From the NCBI GenBank assembly GCA_964247055.1, contig OZ176058.1, positions 1,178,001 through 1,242,000 on the forward strand: a stretch of 64,000 nt of DNA, given 5' to 3'. Positions 61,701 through 64,000 of this stretch are shown here, one piece after another. This stretch comes from Paragordius varius. Its lineage: Eukaryota; Nematomorpha. The position numbers and the translations under genes are program-made. How positions within the stretch are numbered: the stretch's first letter is position 1; each line of letters starts with the position of its first letter. The notes beneath the pieces were generated by a model. That model did not search any database. It worked only from the letters and a program-made list of their open reading frames with translations, and had not been told where the DNA came from.

Positions 61701-64000
61701 AAAATTCATTGTTTGAAATTGCATAGTATGGAATAGAGTGTCATTGGTAATACCATCAATTATATACTTTACGAGTGTAATAAAATGTTTTTTATATAGC
61801 ACAAAATAAGGTTTAAAAAGTATGAATTTCTTTTGTAAAAAAATATTTGTCTTTATTACGTTTTGTCCGTATATTTCAATATTTATAAATTTTCTTGGGA
61901 TTATATACTTTTCATGTATTAGTGTTTTGTAAATAAAAAGTTATGATTTACCAGGCTGTCCAGGCTCTCCGGGTTGTCCGTGAATACCTAAAAAATATTT
62001 TGTTTTACTGTCATATTATATTCATGTTAACAAAGAATTATATAAAAATAAATAAAATTTTAAAAGTAAATTAACTCTCGAATAAAATACATTCATTTCA
62101 GTCCTTCGATTCAAATTTGGGTCGTTGAAACCCCATGGTTAGTTTAAGATTGAAAATATGGCAAAAATATGGAATAAATTAAAACCATGGCAAAAGTTTG
62201 CACTTTAACATTTATAACCCGAAATATAATAAAATTTCAAAAACACATGATATTACTTATTCAGAGGTAAAACTTAAAGGTAAAAATTTAGCCAACATAG
62301 TTAAATATAGAAATTATGTGTTTATATTAATGTTAAATGGGAATTAAATAAAAAGTGACCTAATTTTTGCCTTACAATCAAATAAACACGATATTTTGCA
62401 CAAATGCTGTAAAATAAAAATGCCGTCGAAGCAGTTTGGTATGGAATTTTTTTTAAAACTAAATTTTATTTAGTTATTTTGGCTTTTAATTATAATTTTT
62501 ATTAGGATAAGAGCATAAATTTAAATTAAAACGGTTTTATAGTAGTTTTTTTACTATCAACTTAGCGGTATTTAGATACCCCAATTTAAATCGAAGTGTT
62601 AACCGGTGACAGCGAGTAATGTTTTTTCCGAAAATGATTATTTCTATTTTGTCTTCATATAAGTTTAATTTTATTATAAGGCTCCAGAAATGTTATAAAT
62701 AACTATATATACAGCTTTGGAAAATTATTACAAAAACGCTTACCATAGACATACCCACCTAAAATAAAATAAATTATATTAAATTATATTTTTGCACTGG
62801 AATAATGATTAGACTTTAGCTGTTTTAGATTAAATTAAATAAAATTAAAACATTAACGATTTTGTTCTCGTATTTATATAAAGTGATTTAGTTTCTTTGC
62901 TAATCAGAAAGAGTTTTAAGGGTTATTTATAACATATGTAAAAAAGTTGACCATATTATTTTAGATTAAAATAATGTTTAAGATATACCAGGCTGTCCGG
63001 GCCGTCCAGGTTGCCCTCCTATTCTTCGCCCACCACCTAATAATATATATACTATAATCTATTCTACAAATTACAGTAAATATTGAAATTATACGGACAA
63101 AACGTAAAAATATAAAGACAAATGTTATTTTCTAAAAGACATTCATACTTTCAAAGCCTTAATTTTTCTCATATAAGCTATTAAGTTACAATTGTAAAAT
63201 ATAGAATGACTGTGTATTATTATATATATCTCTATTTCACACTTGGCCATTACAATGAGCTTTGTTGATATAATCTACATTTAAAAAGTATGGTTGTCTT
63301 TTAGAATAAAATATTTGTCTTTATTTTTTGTTATATTCGTATAATTTCAGATTGTGCTGTATTAAAAAAAGACTTTCACCTGCCAAATTTAAGTTTCTGA
63401 AATATAATTAATGTTTTGATTTTAACTAAAGATATTTATATGAAAAAAATGAGGTTTTTTACCTTCACCACAATATTAATTGTGCACAAATTTTGCGATT
63501 TTTCATACGAAGCAGCCATAAAAAAGAAAATATCTTTCTTAAATGACTCGTAAAGCTCAAGACTAAAAGCCCCAGGAGAATTATTATTTTATAATTTGTG
63601 CACTGTTTTTTGATATCCTTTTATCCATTATATAATTGAGCCTACAGTATCCAAGTTTAGACTGGCCAATTAACTTTATTGTTGTTCAAATGGTATAATA
63701 CAGTAGCGTATATATAAAACTAATTTTGTCCATAAAACTAAATAATCAATCAACCTTATTAACGCTGTAAGATAGGAAAAAATGATTAATTTCAACTATT
63801 TGCTGATGTTTTTACCCATACACTACTGTATTGCGCCAATTAACCAACAATAATATTAGGCCGTGTTTACTATTTATCATTTATTTTGTAAATTGTATTA
63901 ATTATTAGGTTTAGTGTTAGTAAAAATAATTTTAATTCATTTTGAATGAAAAAAAGTGTAAAATATTTGCAAAATATAAATTCTACCAGGCTGTCCAGGC
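52327..64000 (-). CDS. Collagen-like Gly/Pro-rich gene, right copy (3' part, at least 13 exons)
   Basis: Read from high to low coordinates: 63987-64000 (cut by the window), 62989-63036, 62744-62758, 61952-61987, 61530-61577, 60492-60527, 58809-58856, 58566-58580, 57785-57820, 56914-56955, 56044-56073, 55323-55334 and 52327-52427. All internal exons are phase 1-1, so any subset splices in frame. The (GGGRRIGGQPGRPGQP)-(GGNVY)-(GIHGQPGEPGQP) module occurs about three times, as a tandem expansion missing from the left copy. Whether this is one long gene or tandem genes whose 5' exons lie between the modules cannot be decided here. Product and role are unknown beyond a Gly/Pro/Tyr-rich, probably extracellular, protein. 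Confidence 0.68.
52439..52585. mobile_element. MITE family A, left half
   Basis: CAGTAAAAATTAGAATTATA TGAACCAAACG; lies in the last intron of the right collagen-like gene. Confidence 0.75.
52726..52996. mobile_element. MITE family A
   Basis: CAGTAAAACTTGAAATTATA CGGACAAAACG; the right end is worn (TTTTTACGTATTTC). Preceded by a (TA)n tract. Confidence 0.82.
53194..53205 (-). pseudogene. GGYG microexon copy without a donor
   Basis: TTATTAG|GTGGCTATGGGG is followed by ATAATT where 2440 and 55322 have GTAATT. The exon cannot use a GT donor, so it looks dead. It is the second member of a tandem duplication with 55323-55334. Confidence 0.6.
53367..53802. mobile_element. MITE family D interrupted by family B
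   Basis: CAGTATGAGTAAGTATAGAT TGCTAGAAATTTATTA | family B | TAATAAATACCAAATAGCAC ... TTACTCATACTG. The same composite is at 55519-55952. Confidence 0.88.
53403..53629. mobile_element. MITE family B nested in family D
   Basis: TA-CAGTCATGTTTTAATTTAT ... AAAGGATACATGACTG-TA, with TA on both sides inside the family D arm. Confidence 0.9.
54045..54320. mobile_element. MITE family A
   Basis: CAGTAAAAATTGAAATATAC TATGGACAAAAGG; right end worn. Confidence 0.78.
54439..54705. mobile_element. MITE family A
   Basis: CAGTAAAAATTAGAATTATA CC; closely similar to 52726-52996 with the same flanks (AAGGTA and the (TA)n before it), so a segmental duplicate rather than a new insertion. Confidence 0.8.
54852..55131. 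mobile_element. MITE family A
   Basis: CAGTAAAAATTAGAATTATA TAGACAAAACG ... CGTATAATTTCAGTTTTTACTG-TA; again preceded by (TA)n and ATCAAAGGTA. Third member of this duplicated segment. Confidence 0.82.
55323..55334 (-). CDS. Right collagen-like gene, 12-nt microexon GGYG
   Basis: TAATAG|GTGGCTATGGAG|GTAATT, with both splice sites intact; matches 2428-2439. Confidence 0.6.
55519..55952. mobile_element. MITE family D interrupted by family B (second copy)
   Basis: Same D/B junction as 53367-53802, with a (TA)n expansion at the right end. Confidence 0.87.
55555..55773. mobile_element. MITE family B nested in family D (second copy)
   Basis: CAGTCATGTTATCCTTTATT ... AAAGGATACATGACTA; inserted at the same TA as the copy at 53403. 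Confidence 0.88.
56044..56073 (-). CDS. Right collagen-like gene, GNSYGGYGGR exon
   Basis: TTGATAG|GAAATAGTTATGG...AAGGG|GTAATT, 30 nt, one codon shorter than the left paralog. Confidence 0.66.
56253..56431. mobile_element. MITE family D
   Basis: TA-CAGTATGAGTAAGTATACA TTGCTA ... GCAATGTTTACTTACTCATACTG-TA, uninterrupted, about 179 bp. Confidence 0.88.
56671..56900. mobile_element. MITE family C
   Basis: TACAATTTACAATTCAAATT CACCCTG ... TAGGGTTTATTTGAATTG; right end worn. Next to the 42-nt exon at 56914. Confidence 0.75.
56914..56955 (-). CDS. Right collagen-like gene, GGVVRVQPRQPGRS exon
   Basis: CTATAG|GTGGAGTTGTTAGAG...CGGTCAG|GTAAAT, 42 nt, phase 1-1. No match in the left gene: either specific to the right copy or lost on the left. 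Confidence 0.6.
57103..57350. mobile_element. MITE family C
   Basis: ATCCCATTTACACTTCAAAT TCACCCTTAAACAATT ... GAAATTGAATTGTAATATAG. Confidence 0.75.
57434..57718. mobile_element. MITE family A
   Basis: CAATAAATACTGAAATTATA CGGATAAAACG ... CTGTATAATTTCAATATTTACTAT. Confidence 0.82.
57785..57820 (-). CDS. Right collagen-like gene, GIHGQPGEPGQP exon (module 3)
   Basis: TTTTTTAG|GTATTCATGGTCAACCC...CAGCCTG|GTAATC, 36 nt. Confidence 0.72.
57910..58433. mobile_element. Element family E in the collagen-like gene (module 3)
   Basis: ACACTTGGATACAATACATT TATTTCAGTCCTTCG ... AATCGAAGTGTTAACCGGTGACA; lies between the 57785 and 58566 exons, as 571-1112 does in the left gene. Confidence 0.8.
58566..58580 (-). 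CDS. Right collagen-like gene, 15-nt microexon GGNVY
   Basis: TTTTAG|GTGGAAATGTCTATG|GTAAGC, identical in sequence to the left copy at 441-455. Confidence 0.65.
58809..58856 (-). CDS. Right collagen-like gene, GGGRRIGGQPGRPGQP exon (module 3)
   Basis: 48 nt with donor GTATAT, as in the left copy; the flanking intron sequence is also shared with 150-440. Confidence 0.74.
58894..59186. mobile_element. MITE family A
   Basis: CAGTAAATATTGAAATTATA CGGACAAAACG ... TCCGTAAATTTTCAGTTTCTACTG-TA. Counterpart of the half element at 1-131. Confidence 0.86.
59304..59578. mobile_element. MITE family A
   Basis: CAGTAAAAATCGATATTATA CGG ... TACGTATAATTTCAATTTTTACTG-TA. Confidence 0.85.
59703..59985. mobile_element. 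MITE family A
   Basis: CACAATAAAAATTGAAATTA TACGG ... TCCGTATAATTTCAGATTTTACTG-TA; a close relative sits at 63074 in the same position relative to the duplicated block. Confidence 0.85.
59995..60260 (-). other. Duplicated block with a short open frame, copy 1
   Basis: On the minus strand from about 60200 it reads KSPGAFRLELYELIIKNILS then FMAALYEKSQNWSTLNIVVK and continues open through FFPSYKYLKL...ISETFNLAGES. The sister block at 63365-63625 keeps SPGAFSLELYESF and MAASYEKSQNLCTINIVVK. Conservation of the frame across copies, with mostly sense changes, suggests former or present coding. I do not recognise the family. Confidence 0.4.
60350..60426. mobile_element. MITE family A, right end only
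   Basis: TCTTTATATATTTACGTTTT GTCCGTATAATTTCAATATT TACTATA. Confidence 0.7.
60492..60527 (-). CDS. Right collagen-like gene, GIHGQPGEPGQP exon (module 2)
   Basis: TTTTTAG|GCATTCACGGACAACCC...CAGCCTG|GTAAAT, 36 nt. Confidence 0.7.
60613..61158. mobile_element. Element family E (module 2)
   Basis: CACTTGGATACAATACATTT ATTTCAGTCCTTCGATTCAA ... TATCGAAGTGTTAACCGGTG, with a small internal duplication of ATTTCAAAAACACACGATTT. Confidence 0.8.
61285..61312 (-). pseudogene. Site of a lost GGNVY microexon (module 2)
   Basis: The context TTTTAGGTGAAAGCGTGTTTGCAATACATT matches the surroundings of 58566-58580, but most of the 15-nt exon and the donor are deleted. Confidence 0.6.
61530..61577 (-). CDS. 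Right collagen-like gene, GGGRRIGGQPGRPGQP exon (module 2)
   Basis: 48 nt, acceptor TTATTAG, donor GTATAT; about 2.7 kb upstream (in gene order) of its module 3 equivalent. Confidence 0.72.
61609..61890. mobile_element. MITE family A (module boundary)
   Basis: CAGTAAATATTGACATTATA CGG ... GTTTTGTCCGTATATTTCAATATTTATAA. Confidence 0.82.
61952..61987 (-). CDS. Right collagen-like gene, GIHGQPGEPGQP exon (module 1)
   Basis: TTTTAG|GTATTCACGGACAACCC...CAGCCTG|GTAAAT, 36 nt. Confidence 0.7.
62070..62605. mobile_element. Element family E (module 1)
   Basis: TTAACTCTCGAATAAAATAC ATTCATTTCAGTCCTTCG ... TTTAAATCGAAGTGTTAACCGG. Confidence 0.8.
62744..62758 (-). CDS. Right collagen-like gene, 15-nt microexon GGYVY
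   Basis: TTTTAG|GTGGGTATGTCTATG|GTAAGC; Tyr replaces Asn of the other copies, and the splice sites are conserved. Confidence 0.62.
62989..63036 (-). CDS. Right collagen-like gene, GGGRRIGGQPGRPGQP exon (module 1)
   Basis: 48 nt, acceptor TTATTAG, donor GTATAT. Confidence 0.72.
63074..63359. mobile_element. MITE family A
   Basis: CAGTAAATATTGAAATTATA CGGACAAAACG ... TTCGTATAATTTCAGATTGTGCTG-TA. Confidence 0.83.
63365..63625 (-). other. Duplicated block with a short open frame, copy 2
   Basis: Matches 59995-60260 over its full length. After NIVVK it reads GTAAAAAAC ... ATATTTCAG AAACTTAAATTTGGCAG|GTGAAA, which looks like an intron and a short exon, whereas copy 1 is open through the same place. 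It lies between collagen-like modules and could be a 5' exon of that gene. Confidence 0.4.
63642..63860. mobile_element. Family F-like remnant
   Basis: ACAGTATCCAAGTTTAGACT GG and, inverted, TACCCATACACTACTGTATTGCGCCAATTAAC resemble the ends and core of 34707-34921. A fragment of the same start lies at 60263. Confidence 0.45.
63987..64000 (-). CDS. Right collagen-like gene, exon cut by the window edge
   Basis: GCCTGGACAGCCTG|GTAGAA on the minus strand, the end of another GQPG-type exon. Confidence 0.6.

Noticed and set aside
1-64000. LTR, retrovirus-like, Polinton or other capsid-bearing elements, and LINEs
   Set aside because: No long terminal repeats, reverse transcriptase, integrase, capsid or polymerase motifs seen in any frame; the mobile elements are short non-coding DNA types.
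1-64000. tRNA, rRNA or snRNA genes
   Set aside because: No cloverleaf with A/B boxes and no conserved rRNA or snRNA core noticed. A covariance-model scan would settle it.

Overview
This window is nuclear DNA of an invertebrate animal. It is extremely AT-rich, with long runs of A/T and (TA)n tracts. Coding sequence is split into many small exons with GT..AG introns, and the intergenic and intronic DNA is full of small palindromic DNA transposons (MITEs). No lineage marker fixes the phylum; an arthropod is plausible but unproven. I saw no rRNA, tRNA, LTR or virus-like element, and no transposase-coding element.

The centre (10,726-47,800, + strand) is one complete gene for an importin-4-type karyopherin beta. 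I assembled 31 exons by eye using splice signals, reading phase and similarity to animal importin-4. They join without a frame break into 4,128 nt (1,375 residues plus stop). The protein has an N-terminal Ran-binding HEAT region, an acidic loop followed by the family motif FAVENAYIEEKE, and the usual importin-4 C-terminus.

The gene spreads over 37 kb because its introns have grown by tandem duplication of exon edges. In many introns a piece of exon together with its splice site is repeated two to ten times in decaying form. Clear cases are introns 2, 6, 10, 15, 16, 20, 21 and 22. The intron 2 repeats carry AG|GTAAGA, the form of a recursive splice site. CAGCTG is strongly over-represented in exons (about 26 copies in 4.1 kb, in all three reading frames). 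Perfect GTTGCCATGGCAAC-type palindromes (X-box-like) form a small array in intron 20.

The flanks (1-3,038 on +, and 52,327 to the window end on -) hold two related Gly/Pro-rich, collagen-like genes. They are built from 12-48 nt exons, all in symmetric phase 1, and are partial at their 5' ends. Both point inward at the importin gene and sit in a large imperfect inverted duplication: roughly 1-5.6 kb against 50.2-59 kb, with a further match at 8.3 kb against 48.9 kb. The right copy has also multiplied its (GIHGQPGEPGQP)-(GGGRRIGGQPGRPGQP) exons about three times in tandem.

At least six families of short terminal-inverted-repeat elements (called A-F here) fill the rest. Families A, B, D and F begin with CAGT and are flanked by TA, as in Tc1/mariner-type MITEs. 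Several are nested, and some insertions are shared between the inverted arms, which orders the events: some MITEs came first, then the arm duplication, then further MITEs and local tandem duplication.
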